25,570 nt of DNA. Source: Avoscillospira sp045530865 (GTDB taxonomy: Bacteria; Bacillota; Clostridia; Oscillospirales; Oscillospiraceae). The notes under the pieces were generated by a model, which searched no databases, had not been told where the DNA came from, and worked only from the letters and a program-made list of their open reading frames with translations. The DNA is taken from assembly GCA_045530865.1 (NCBI GenBank), contig JAZSCX010000050.1, positions 1 to 25,570 on the forward strand, written 5' to 3'. Of the stretch, positions 6,509 to 13,710 are shown piece after piece. A program made the translations under genes and the position numbers. Position 1 is the stretch's first letter; each line of letters starts with the position of its first letter.

Positions 6509-6661
6509 GGTTAAAATAAAGAAGGAGCGGTAGCACCGCGACTCACCTTCAGCGATCATGCGAAAAGGTTCACATTGCTTCACTTCCGGCCGGTTTCGGA
6601 CGGGTGTTATGTGTGCGGGTGCTATCTGGCATCCGCGTTTTGTGTTTTGGAGGTGTTTCAC
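6509..6661 (+). promoter_or_regulatory. Structured infC leader, probable L20-type attenuator
   Basis: The leader first forms a composite hairpin: GAAGG (6521-6525) with CCTTC (6546-6550) enclosing GCGGT/ACCGC (6527-6531 with 6535-6539). It ends in a terminator hairpin (6615-6636) just before the infC ribosome site. The 5' arm of that terminator, GCGGGTGC, can instead pair with GCACCGC at 6533-6539 with one bulge, offering an antiterminator. In Bacillus the infC-rpmI-rplT operon is repressed by ribosomal protein L20 through such premature termination; the gene order here fits the same mechanism. The specific pairing is an inference. Confidence 0.6.
6615..6648 (+). terminator. Attenuator hairpin in the infC leader
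   Basis: GCGGGTGC (6615-6622) pairs with GCATCCGC (6629-6636), one G-U pair and a 6-nt loop, followed by GTTTTGTGTTTT. The T tract ends exactly at the GGAGG of infC (6649-6653), so termination here switches the whole operon off. Confidence 0.7.
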
Positions 6662-7180
6662 ATCGCTAAATTAGAACATCAGCTCAATGAGGAGATCCGC
6701 GATAAAGAAATTCGCGTGATCGGTGATGATGGCGCACAGCTCGGTATCATGTCCTCTGCAGATGCACAGCGAATGGCCTATGAAAAAGATCTGGATCTGG
6801 TGAAGATCGCTCCCAATGCGGTTCCTCCCGTCTGCAAGATTATGGATTACGGCAAGTTCCGCTTCGAGCAGATGAAGAAGGAAAAGGAAGCCAAGAAGAA
6901 TCAGCATGTGGTGGAAGTGAAGGAAGTCCGTATGTCTCCCAACATCGATACCAACGACTTCAACGTCAAGCTGAAGAATGCGCAGAAGTTCCTGAAAGAG
7001 GGCAACCGTGTCAAGGTGACGGTTCGCTTCCGCGGCCGTGAAATGGCGCACACCTCCATTGGCGAAGTTCTTTTGAAGCAGTTCGGTGAGCAGTGCCTCG
7101 AGGTTGCCAGTGTGGAGAAGAACCCCAAGCTCGACGGACGCAACATGACCATGTTCCTGAGCCCCAAAGCTGCAAAATAA
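6662..7180 (+). CDS. infC: Translation initiation factor IF-3
   Basis: IF-3 binds the 30S subunit, keeps it apart from 50S and proofreads the start codon. The 172-residue product shows the IF3 N domain (INEEIRDKEIRVI-like LNEEIRDKEIRVIGDDGAQLG), the basic linker (MKKEKEAKKNQHVVEVKEVRMSP) and the C domain (VKVTVRFRGREMAH). The start is ATC at 6662: GGAGG (6649-6653) is 8 nt upstream, homology begins at this residue (AKLEHQLNEE), and the next in-frame ATG is 28 codons inside the protein. An upstream ATG at 6575 lies in the leader, has no ribosome site and would run through the attenuator. A non-canonical start is characteristic of infC (AUU in E. coli), where it lets IF-3 limit its own synthesis. 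First gene of infC-rpmI-rplT. Confidence 0.95.
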   Translation: MAKLEHQLNEEIRDKEIRVIGDDGAQLGIMSSADAQRMAYEKDLDLVKIAPNAVPPVCKIMDYGKFRFEQMKKEKEAKKNQHVVEVKEVRMSPNIDTNDFNVKLKNAQKFLKEGNRVKVTVRFRGREMAHTSIGEVLLKQFGEQCLEVASVEKNPKLDGRNMTMFLSPKAAK

Positions 7181-7217
7181 CAATTCATATTGTAATTATA
7201 CGGAAGGAGATCCAACA

Positions 7218-7415
7218 ATGCCTAAGTTTAAGACGCACAGTGGCGCTAAGAAGAGATTCAACCTGACCAAGTCCGGTAAGGTCAAGAGAGCCCACGCTTT
7301 CAAGAGCCATATCCTCACCAAGAAGACCACCAAGAGAACCAGAAATCTGCGGAAGAACGGCTATGCTGACGTTACCAACAGCGCTGCAATCCGCGAGATG
7401 ATTCCTTACAAATAA
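7218..7415 (+). CDS. rpmI: 50S ribosomal protein L35
   Basis: A 65-residue, very basic protein matching bL35 along its full length (MPKFKTHSGAKKRFNLTKSGKVKR at the start, HILTKKTTKRTRNLRK in the middle, REMIPYK at the end). It is part of the large ribosomal subunit. GGAGATCCAACA precedes the ATG. It lies 37 nt after infC and 30 nt before rplT, the standard conserved operon order. Confidence 0.98.
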   Translation: MPKFKTHSGAKKRFNLTKSGKVKRAHAFKSHILTKKTTKRTRNLRKNGYADVTNSAAIREMIPYK

Positions 7416-7445
7416 TCGGTCGAATTTATATAGGAGGATAACGAA

Positions 7446-7799
7446 ATGGCAAGAATTAAAGGCGCAATGATGACGCGCAAGAGAAGAAATAAAGTTCTGA
7501 AGCTGGCTAAGTCCTACTGGGGCTCCAAGTCCACCCACTTCAAGATGGCCAAGCAGGCTGTCATCAAGTCCGGCACTTACGCTTACGTTGGCCGTAAGCT
7601 GAAGAAGAGAGAGTTCCGTCAGCTGTGGATCGCTCGTATCTCCGCTGCTGTTGCTCCCATGGGCATCAACTACTCCCGCTTCATGTACGGTCTGAAGAAG
7701 GCTGGCATCGAGATGAACCGCAAGACCCTGTCCGAGATGGCCATCAACGACGCCGCCGCTTTCGCAGCTCTGGTTGAGACTGCAAAGAAGGCTCTGTAA
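7446..7799 (+). CDS. rplT: 50S ribosomal protein L20
   Basis: A 117-residue protein matching bL20 at full length: the basic N-terminal extension (MARIKGAMMTRKRRNKVLKLAKSYWGSKS), RKLKKREFRQLWIARISAA and a C-terminal globular half. L20 binds 23S rRNA early in 50S assembly and, in Bacillota, also binds the leader of its own operon to reduce expression. AGGAGG lies a few bases before the ATG. Last gene of the operon, followed directly by a terminator. Confidence 0.98.
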   Translation: MARIKGAMMTRKRRNKVLKLAKSYWGSKSTHFKMAKQAVIKSGTYAYVGRKLKKREFRQLWIARISAAVAPMGINYSRFMYGLKKAGIEMNRKTLSEMAINDAAAFAALVETAKKAL

Positions 7800-7810
7800 T
7801 TTGCTTTTCT

Positions 7811-7843
7811 ACAAGACGCAGATGATTCTGCGTCTTGTTTTTT
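7811..7843 (+). terminator. Terminator of infC-rpmI-rplT
   Basis: ACAAGACGCAGA (7811-7822) and TCTGCGTCTTGT (7827-7838) form a perfect 12-bp stem with loop TGAT, followed by a run of six T. It starts 11 nt after the rplT stop. Confidence 0.92.
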
Positions 7844-7865
7844 ACCTAAGAAGGAGAACGGAAAC

Positions 7866-8519
7866 ATGAAATACAAAGCAATTTTGTTTGATATGGACGG
7901 TGTTTTGATCGACAGCGAATGGCTGATCCGGGCAGCTTCCATCCAGTCTTTGCAGGAGTACGGGATCCGCGCAAAGCATGAGGACTTTCTGGAATTCACC
8001 GGCATGGGTGAAGACCGGTTTATCGGCGGTGTGGCGGAAAAGTACGGGTTGACCTATGACCCCGCCATGAAGCAGCGGGCCTATGATTTTTATGGGCAGA
8101 GAGTAAAGGAAGACGCCGTGGTGCCCATTGGCGTGAAGGAAATGCTGGAGACCCTCCACAGCCGTGGCATCAAGCTGGCCATTTGCTCCGCAGCCGACCG
8201 GGGGAAGGTGCTGTACAACCTGTCTGCCCTTGGCGTTCCACAGGAGCTGTTCACCGCCATTGTCAGCGGCAACGAAGTGACCCGGAAGAAGCCCTTCCCG
8301 GATATTTATCTCAAGGGCGCAGAGCTGGTGGGAGAAGATCCGGCAGACTGCCTTGTGGCAGAGGACGCCGTCAGCGGCGTGCAGGCTGCCCATGCAGCAG
8401 GCATGGATGCGGCGGCAGTGCCCACCACCTTCTCCAAAGAGCAGCTGCGCAGCGCTGCGGCACCGGAATACCTCCTGAACGAGATCCGGGAACTGGCCAA
8501 CCTGTCGGAGCTGCAATAA
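7866..8519 (+). CDS. HAD-superfamily phosphatase/phosphoglucomutase-like (subfamily IA)
   Basis: A 217-residue cytosolic hydrolase of the beta-phosphoglucomutase/Gph type. Motif I is FDMDGVLIDSE with nucleophile D9 and acid/base D11, motif II is S108 (ICSAADR), motif III is K141/K142 (TRKKPFPD) and motif IV is E166-D167 (AEDAVSGVQAA). An alpha-helical cap of about 65 residues follows motif I. Such enzymes act on sugar phosphates or similar small phosphates; the exact substrate cannot be inferred. AAGGAG lies 8-9 nt before the ATG. It is placed between two terminators; no separate promoter was clear, so it may be expressed by readthrough from rplT. Confidence 0.9.
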   Translation: MKYKAILFDMDGVLIDSEWLIRAASIQSLQEYGIRAKHEDFLEFTGMGEDRFIGGVAEKYGLTYDPAMKQRAYDFYGQRVKEDAVVPIGVKEMLETLHSRGIKLAICSAADRGKVLYNLSALGVPQELFTAIVSGNEVTRKKPFPDIYLKGAELVGEDPADCLVAEDAVSGVQAAHAAGMDAAAVPTTFSKEQLRSAAAPEYLLNEIRELANLSELQ

Positions 8520-8534
8520 GCCGTGTATTGAAAT

Positions 8535-8567
8535 GCCACACGCCGTTTTTCGGCGTGTGGCGTTTTT
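8535..8567. terminator. Bidirectional terminator between HAD and ABC genes
   Basis: GCCACACGCCG (8535-8545) and CGGCGTGTGGC (8551-8561) form an 11-bp stem with a TTTTT loop. A TTTTT tail follows on the plus strand. It sits between two convergent genes, 10 nt beyond the ABC stop, so it probably serves both. Confidence 0.85.
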
Positions 8568-8570
8568 GCG

Positions 8571-10478
8571 TTATTCCAGTTCAAAGGCGCCGGTGTAGAG
8601 CTGATAGTAGGTACCCTTCTGGGCGATCAGTTCCTCATGGCTGCCCCGCTCGATGATATGTCCGTGATCCAGCACCATGATGGCATTGGAGTTCATGACC
8701 GTACTGAGCCGGTGGGCAATGACAAACACAGTTCTGCCCTGCATCAGCTGATCCATGCCGCGCTGGACGATGGCTTCCGTTCTTGTATCGATGGAGGAGG
8801 TGGCCTCATCCAAAATCATGACGGGGGGGTCGGCCACGGCGGCTCTGGCGATGGAGAGCAGCTGCCGCTGTCCCTGGCTGAGGCCGGAGCCATCGCCGGA
8901 CAGAACGGTCTGGTATCCATGGGGCAACCGGGAGATGAAATCGTGGGCATTGGCCAGCTTCGCGGCGGCAATGCACTCTTCGTCTGTGGCGTCCAGCTTG
9001 CCGTAACGGATGTTCTCCATGACCGTGCCGGTGAACAGGTTCACATCCTGCAGCACCACGCCCAGAGAGTGACGCAGATCTGATTTCCGGATCTTATTGA
9101 TGTTGATGCCGTCGTAGCGGATCTTTCCGTCGGCAATATCATAGAACCGGTTGATCAGATTGGTGATGGTGGTCTTGCCGGCACCGGTGGCGCCCACAAA
9201 AGCGATCTTCTGTCCGGGCTTGGCAAACAGGCTGATGTCCTCCAGCACCGTTTTGCCCTCCACATAGGCAAAATCCACCATGTGCATCCGCACATCGCCT
9301 GTCACCTTGGTATAGGTCACGGTGCCGTCCGCCTGATGGGGGTGCTTCCATGCCCAGACACCGGTGCGGTCGGCGCTTTCTGTCAGGGTGCCGTCCGGCG
9401 CTTCCGTGGCATTGACCAGAGTGACATAGCCCTGATCGGTTTCGGACTGCTCATCCATAAGGTTAAAGATACGCTCTGCGCCGGCCATGGCCATGATCAC
9501 GGAGTTCATCTGCTGGGAGATCTGGGTCACAGGACGGGTGAAGCTTCTGGACAGAGTTAGGAACGCGGCCAGTCCGCCAAGGGTAATCAGGGTCTCACCG
9601 GAGAGGATGGCCATAGCACCGCCCAGAATGGCGATCAGTACATACTGCAGATGACCCAGATTGCCCATGATGGGCATGAGAATGTTGGCAAAGATGTTGG
9701 CCTGACGGGCATTGTGCTGCAGGGTATCGTTGCGGCGGTCAAATTCTTCCTTTGCCGCCTGCTCGTGGCAAAAAACCTTGATGACCTTCTGACCGGAGAT
9801 CATCTCCTCGATGTAGCCGTTGACGTTGCCCAGAGATTTCTGCTGGGCGGAGAAATACTTGGCAGAGTTGCCGCCCACCTTGACGGTGACCAGCATCATG
9901 GCAAAGACGGTCAGGAGCACAAAAATGGTCAGGATCAGATTGTTTGCAACCATGGCGATAAACACGGTGATGATGGTCATGAGAGAGGACAGCAGCTGGG
10001 GAATGCTTTGGGAGATCATCTGCCGCAGGGTGTCGGTATCGTTGGTGTAGTGGCTCATGGTGTCGCCGAAGGTATGGGTATCAAAATACCGGATCGGAAG
10101 GGTCTGCATATGGGAGAACATGTCATTGCGGATATTCCGCAGAACTCCCTGCGAGACCGTAGCCATGATGATGCCCTGCAGGGTGATCGCCACAATACTG
10201 ATGCCGAACAGGACGGCCATTTTGATGATCTCCTGCAAAAGTCCGGAAAAATCGGAAGAACCGCTGAGGAGCATGGGCTTGATGTGGTCATCAATGATGG
10301 TTTCCATCTGGGTCATGGTAATGGTGCTGGTGAGGGCGGCAACAATGATGCAGACTGCCACTACGATCATCTGCCAGGTATAGGGTTTCATGGTGCTGAG
10401 CAGACGCTTGACTGTGCTTTTTTTGATGCTGTCGAACCGGACGGGGCCGTGAGCGGCGCCTTTGGGTGCAGGAGGCAT
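8571..10478 (-). CDS. ABC exporter half-transporter, catalytic-site subunit
   Basis: A 635-residue fusion of a six-helix transmembrane domain and an ATPase domain (type IV exporter, multidrug family). Walker A is GATGAGKT (about 429-436), the Q-loop is VVLQD, Walker B is VMILDE with the catalytic Glu at about 558, and the switch His is at about 589 (IAHRLST). The signature is degenerate: LSQGQ instead of LSGGQ. A roughly 50-residue insert (about 343-392, GYVTLVNATEAPDGTLTE...WAWKHPHQ) separates the two domains. Start ATG 10478 is one base after the stop of the preceding gene (TGATATG) with AAGGAGG just upstream, so the two are coupled. With that partner it should form an asymmetric heterodimer (BmrCD, LmrCD or TM287/288 type). 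Substrate unknown. Confidence 0.93.
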   Translation of the reverse strand: MPPAPKGAAHGPVRFDSIKKSTVKRLLSTMKPYTWQMIVVAVCIIVAALTSTITMTQMETIIDDHIKPMLLSGSSDFSGLLQEIIKMAVLFGISIVAITLQGIIMATVSQGVLRNIRNDMFSHMQTLPIRYFDTHTFGDTMSHYTNDTDTLRQMISQSIPQLLSSLMTIITVFIAMVANNLILTIFVLLTVFAMMLVTVKVGGNSAKYFSAQQKSLGNVNGYIEEMISGQKVIKVFCHEQAAKEEFDRRNDTLQHNARQANIFANILMPIMGNLGHLQYVLIAILGGAMAILSGETLITLGGLAAFLTLSRSFTRPVTQISQQMNSVIMAMAGAERIFNLMDEQSETDQGYVTLVNATEAPDGTLTESADRTGVWAWKHPHQADGTVTYTKVTGDVRMHMVDFAYVEGKTVLEDISLFAKPGQKIAFVGATGAGKTTITNLINRFYDIADGKIRYDGININKIRKSDLRHSLGVVLQDVNLFTGTVMENIRYGKLDATDEECIAAAKLANAHDFISRLPHGYQTVLSGDGSGLSQGQRQLLSIARAAVADPPVMILDEATSSIDTRTEAIVQRGMDQLMQGRTVFVIAHRLSTVMNSNAIMVLDHGHIIERGSHEELIAQKGTYYQLYTGAFELE

Positions 10479-10479
10479 A

Positions 10480-12216
10480 TCAGCCGACCTCCTTTCTGGT
10501 CTGGGATTCGTAGACTTCACGGTAGATGTCATTGGACTGCAGCAGTTCCTCGTGGGTACCGTAGCCCACCACCTGACCGTTGTCGAGAATCAGAATATGG
10601 TCGGCATCCTGTACGGAACTGACGCGCTGGGAAATGATGAGCTTGGTGGTATCGGGGATCTCTTCGGCAAAAGCCTGCCGGATCAGGGCATCGGTCTTGG
10701 TATCCACAGCGGAGGTGGAGTCATCCAAAATCAGGATCTTCGGCTTTTTCAGCAATGCGCGGGCAATACACAGCCGCTGACGCTGACCGCCGGAGACGTT
10801 GGTGCCGCCCTGCTCGATGAAGGTATCATAGCCATCGGGGAACTCCTCGATGAAGCCATGGGCCTGTGCCAGCTTGCACACGCGGATCATATCCTCATCG
10901 GTGGCATTGGGATCGCCCCAGCACAGATTTTCCTTGATGGTGCCGGAAAACAGGACATTCTTCTGCAGCACCATGGACACCTGATCGCGGAGAATGTTCA
11001 GATCGTAATCCCGCACATCCACGCCGCCTACCCGGACGGTACCCTCTTTGGCGTCATACAGGCGGGGGATCAGCTGCACCAGAGAGGATTTGCTGGAGCC
11101 GGTACCGCCCAGAATACCAACAGTCTCGCCGGATTCGATCCGCAGATGGACATTGTCCAGAACAGGCCGTTCGGCCTCCCGGTTATAGGAAAAGGTCACA
11201 TGGTCAAACTCGATGGATCCGTCTGCCACGACAGTGACAGGATCTTCAGGTGTGACGATATCCGGCTGCTCGTTCAGCAGCTCTGTCACACGCTCTGCAG
11301 AGGCCCGGGACATAATGATCATCATGAAGATCATGGACAGCATCATCAGGTTCATCAGCATCTGCATGACATAGGTGATCATGCTCATGAGCTGGCCGGT
11401 GGTCATGGCGGCTCCGGCGGAGGTGACGATGATCCGGGCGCCCAGCCAGGAGATCAGCACGATACAGGCACTGGAGGCCAGATTCATAATGGGAGAGTTG
11501 GCAGCAATGATCGTTTCGGCCTTGCGGAAGAGCTTGAAAATGCGGCCGGAAACATCCTTGAATTTTTTGGTTTCGTGATCCTCGCGGACGAAGGATTTTA
11601 CGACCCGGATACCGCGAAGATTTTCCTGCACCACCTGATTGAGACGGTCATAGAGCTTGAAGCCTTCCCGGAACATGGGGTGGACGGTGGTCATGATCAC
11701 TACAATGCCGATCGCCAGCAGCGGGAGGACGATCAGGAAGATGGAAGCCAGCTGGACATTGATCCGGAAGGCCATGACCACCGACAGGACGAGCATGATG
11801 GGCGCCCGGACGGCGATCCGGATAATCATCATGAAGGCCATCTGAATTCGCGTGACATCGGTGGTCAGACGGGTGACGATGGAGGCGGATGAGAATTTGT
11901 CGATATTGGAAAAGGAGTACTCCTGCACCTTATAATACAGCTTCTGGCGCAGATTTCTTCCGAAGCCGGTGGACGCAATGGCGGCGCTGCGGCCGGAAAG
12001 AATGCCGAAGGCCAGCGAGACGACGCAAAGCACGATCAGCAGCAGGCCGTATTTCCAGATAGCGCCCATGTCGCCCATGTCGATGCCCTTATCGATCAGA
12101 TCCGCCATGTAGAGGGGGATCAGAATTTCCATAACCACTTCAAGGGCAACAAAAACAGGAGAGAGAATCGTATCGCGCTTGTATTTGCCGATACACGAAA
12201 GCAGTTGTTTGATCAC
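10480..12216 (-). CDS. ABC exporter half-transporter, degenerate-site subunit
   Basis: A 578-residue TMD-ATPase fusion. Walker A is GGTGSSKS (about 370-377), the signature VSGGQ (about 474-478) is canonical, but the catalytic Glu after Walker B is Asp (ILILDD, about 499) and the switch His is Gln (IISQRVSS, about 530). Those two changes are typical of the inactive-site subunit of heterodimeric exporters. Its canonical signature would complete the active site of the partner encoded downstream. The start is GTG 12216, overlapping the marR stop as GTGA, with AAAGGAGG about 10 nt upstream; a longer in-frame start inside marR has no ribosome site. Second gene of the marR-ABC-ABC operon. Confidence 0.93.
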   Translation of the reverse strand: MIKQLLSCIGKYKRDTILSPVFVALEVVMEILIPLYMADLIDKGIDMGDMGAIWKYGLLLIVLCVVSLAFGILSGRSAAIASTGFGRNLRQKLYYKVQEYSFSNIDKFSSASIVTRLTTDVTRIQMAFMMIIRIAVRAPIMLVLSVVMAFRINVQLASIFLIVLPLLAIGIVVIMTTVHPMFREGFKLYDRLNQVVQENLRGIRVVKSFVREDHETKKFKDVSGRIFKLFRKAETIIAANSPIMNLASSACIVLISWLGARIIVTSAGAAMTTGQLMSMITYVMQMLMNLMMLSMIFMMIIMSRASAERVTELLNEQPDIVTPEDPVTVVADGSIEFDHVTFSYNREAERPVLDNVHLRIESGETVGILGGTGSSKSSLVQLIPRLYDAKEGTVRVGGVDVRDYDLNILRDQVSMVLQKNVLFSGTIKENLCWGDPNATDEDMIRVCKLAQAHGFIEEFPDGYDTFIEQGGTNVSGGQRQRLCIARALLKKPKILILDDSTSAVDTKTDALIRQAFAEEIPDTTKLIISQRVSSVQDADHILILDNGQVVGYGTHEELLQSNDIYREVYESQTRKEVG

Positions 12217-12698
12217 GGGGTAATTTCCTCCTTTGGGAGATTTGCGGTAGAGCATCTGCAAAAAATGCCCAGATTGCCGGAGACCAGCTTTAGCAGGCGG
12301 CGGAATTCAGCAACGTCAGTATCGCCCATATCCTTCACCAGCAGATCTTCGATCTCCTGAATGTGCTGCTCGGCCTGTGCATGGGCGGCCTCTGCCAGTT
12401 CGGTCAGGCGGATGGTTTTGCACCGGCGGTCTGTATCGCTGGCATGCAGCGTCACAAACCCGGCAGCCTCCATCCGCTGCAGGATGCCGGAAACCGTAGG
12501 GTGCTTGATTTCAAAAAACGCCTCCAGGTCTCTGGCGTGGGTGGGCTGCTGCAGAATATGCTCCCGATACCACAGATGATGCAGAAACATACTCTGGGTA
12601 GCGGTGAGCCCCAGAGACTCGCAGCTTTGCTGCATCCGCTGGGACAAAACGTTGGAAATAACATGAAAATAGCCGCCCAAATGGCGGTGGTGTTCCAC
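12213..12698 (-). CDS. MarR-family transcriptional regulator
   Basis: The product of about 161 residues has the MarR winged-helix layout: helix LTATQSMFLHHLW, the recognition region FEIKHPTVSGILQRMEAAGFV and the wing ASDTDRRCKTIRLTELA. MarR proteins are dimers that bind palindromic operators and release on binding a ligand. The preferred start is GTG 12698, which has AAGGTG 6 nt upstream; an ATG at 12728 lies inside the operator palindrome itself and has no ribosome site. It is first in the exporter operon and overlaps the next gene by 4 nt. The two operator palindromes in its own promoter strongly suggest autorepression of marR and both exporter genes. Confidence 0.9.
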   Translation of the reverse strand: MEHHRHLGGYFHVISNVLSQRMQQSCESLGLTATQSMFLHHLWYREHILQQPTHARDLEAFFEIKHPTVSGILQRMEAAGFVTLHASDTDRRCKTIRLTELAEAAHAQAEQHIQEIEDLLVKDMGDTDVAEFRRLLKLVSGNLGIFCRCSTANLPKEEITP

Positions 12699-12721
12699 GA
12701 AGATCACCTTCTTCAAAAAAT

Positions 12722-12753
12722 GTAGCATGCTACCATATTCCGTAGCATGCTAC
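12722..12753. promoter_or_regulatory. Double MarR operator
   Basis: The perfect 12-bp palindrome GTAGCATGCTAC occurs at 12722-12733 and again at 12742-12753, centres 20 bp apart (two helical turns, same DNA face). The upstream copy begins right after the -10 box, so bound repressor would cover the transcription start. Confidence 0.85.
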
Positions 12754-12782
12754 ATTATAATGGGTTTTGAAACGATTGTCAA
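12754..12782 (-). promoter_or_regulatory. marR-exporter operon promoter
   Basis: On the minus strand TTGACA (12777-12782), a 17-nt spacer and TATAAT (12754-12759): a perfect SigA consensus, as expected for a promoter that relies on repression. Confidence 0.92.
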
Positions 12783-12807
12783 GCACAGCTGTCATTGCCG
12801 AACACAA

Positions 12808-13710
12808 TCACACCGCGCCCACCATAGGATCCATGGGCGGCAGGGCCTTTTCCCGCAGGAACTGGCCGGTCATATTTTCACAGCCGAGAATTTTGGCCAC
12901 CCGCTTACACTTGCACATAAAGATGTAATAGATGTTCAGACCGCAGCCTGCCAGAGATTCCAGATTGCCGCTGCCCTTGGAGAGGATCACGTCTGCCGTG
13001 TCCATGGCCTGCCGGAGCTCGTCGCTGATGTAGTCCAGCTCCGTGCCGGAAATGCCGGTGCCGTTGTCCAGAATGTTCACCAGCTGATCCATGCCCACAT
13101 AGGCCGCGTCGGCCCGGGTGGCGTCGTTGAGGGAGTTTTTGCCCCGGACACAGTAGAGAATCTCCAGTCCCGGGAACCGGCGCTGCAGCTGCTCTACCAG
13201 CAGAATGTCAAAAGCGATCTCACCGGCGTTGTCGCCGAGGATCAAAAGCTGCTTTGCGTGTTGCAGCTCTTGCAGCAAACGGTTGTAGATGTCCGTGTCC
13301 AGTTTCATTTTGGGGGTATTTGCCACAGCCTCCTGCAAAGCTTTATGGGCTACCTCCGGCGTCAGGATGCCGAAATCCAGGAAGTTGCCCGTCTGGGCGA
13401 ATTTCAGTGCCATGGCAAGGGGATCCTCTGCCTGCTCCACCATGGGACGGATGTCCGGCAGCAGCTTCAGCACCAGATCATTGGAATCCCGCTTCAGCTT
13501 TGCATAGGGATCGTCACCGGGCCAGTATCTTTCATAGGCCTGCGAGAATTGTTCGATCATGTAGGGCGCGGAAACGCCTGCAGGGGCATCCAGAAGAGCC
13601 TGCAGCACATCCCGCAGATAGCGGTTGGCCTTTTCTCCGTCATCCTTTTCCTGCACCAGCCGGAACTGGCGATGCACCAGACATTCGATACAGTGGGCGT
13701 CAAACTGCAT
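12808..13710 (-). CDS. DUF89/ARMT1-like damage-control phosphatase
   Basis: A 300-residue protein of the DUF89 family, metal-dependent phosphatases thought to remove damaged or excess sugar-phosphate metabolites. Visible hallmarks are the N-terminal CxxC pair (FDAHCIECLVHRQ, C7 and C10), the Asp-Asn metal motif ILGDNAGEIAFD (D160-N161), the CVRGKNSLNDATRADA segment and SKGSGNLESL (K245, N249). Bacterial and archaeal members often carry this CxxC. Start ATG 13710 has GGAGG 6 nt upstream. It overlaps the end of the FliB-like gene by 11 nt, so the two are made together. The exact substrate is unknown. Confidence 0.88.
   Translation of the reverse strand: MQFDAHCIECLVHRQFRLVQEKDDGEKANRYLRDVLQALLDAPAGVSAPYMIEQFSQAYERYWPGDDPYAKLKRDSNDLVLKLLPDIRPMVEQAEDPLAMALKFAQTGNFLDFGILTPEVAHKALQEAVANTPKMKLDTDIYNRLLQELQHAKQLLILGDNAGEIAFDILLVEQLQRRFPGLEILYCVRGKNSLNDATRADAAYVGMDQLVNILDNGTGISGTELDYISDELRQAMDTADVILSKGSGNLESLAGCGLNIYYIFMCKCKRVAKILGCENMTGQFLREKALPPMDPMVGAV

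Noticed and set aside
6521..6550. T-box riboswitch core in the infC leader
   Set aside because: GCGGTAGCACCGCG resembles the T-box core, but the leader is too short for the usual stem I and specifier, and infC is not an amino-acid-responsive gene.
6575..6661. In-frame ATG extension of infC by 29 residues
   Set aside because: The extension is Cys-rich, has no ribosome site and is encoded by the attenuator hairpin; IF-3 homology starts at the ATC.
10462..11892. Long plus-strand open frame opposite the ABC exporter gene
   Set aside because: Composition is His/Gly/Asp-rich, typical of the reverse of GC-rich coding DNA, while the minus strand carries intact Walker and signature motifs.
12699..12728. 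ATG start of marR at 12728
   Set aside because: It lies within the operator palindrome at the expected transcription start and has no ribosome site; GTG 12698 fits better.
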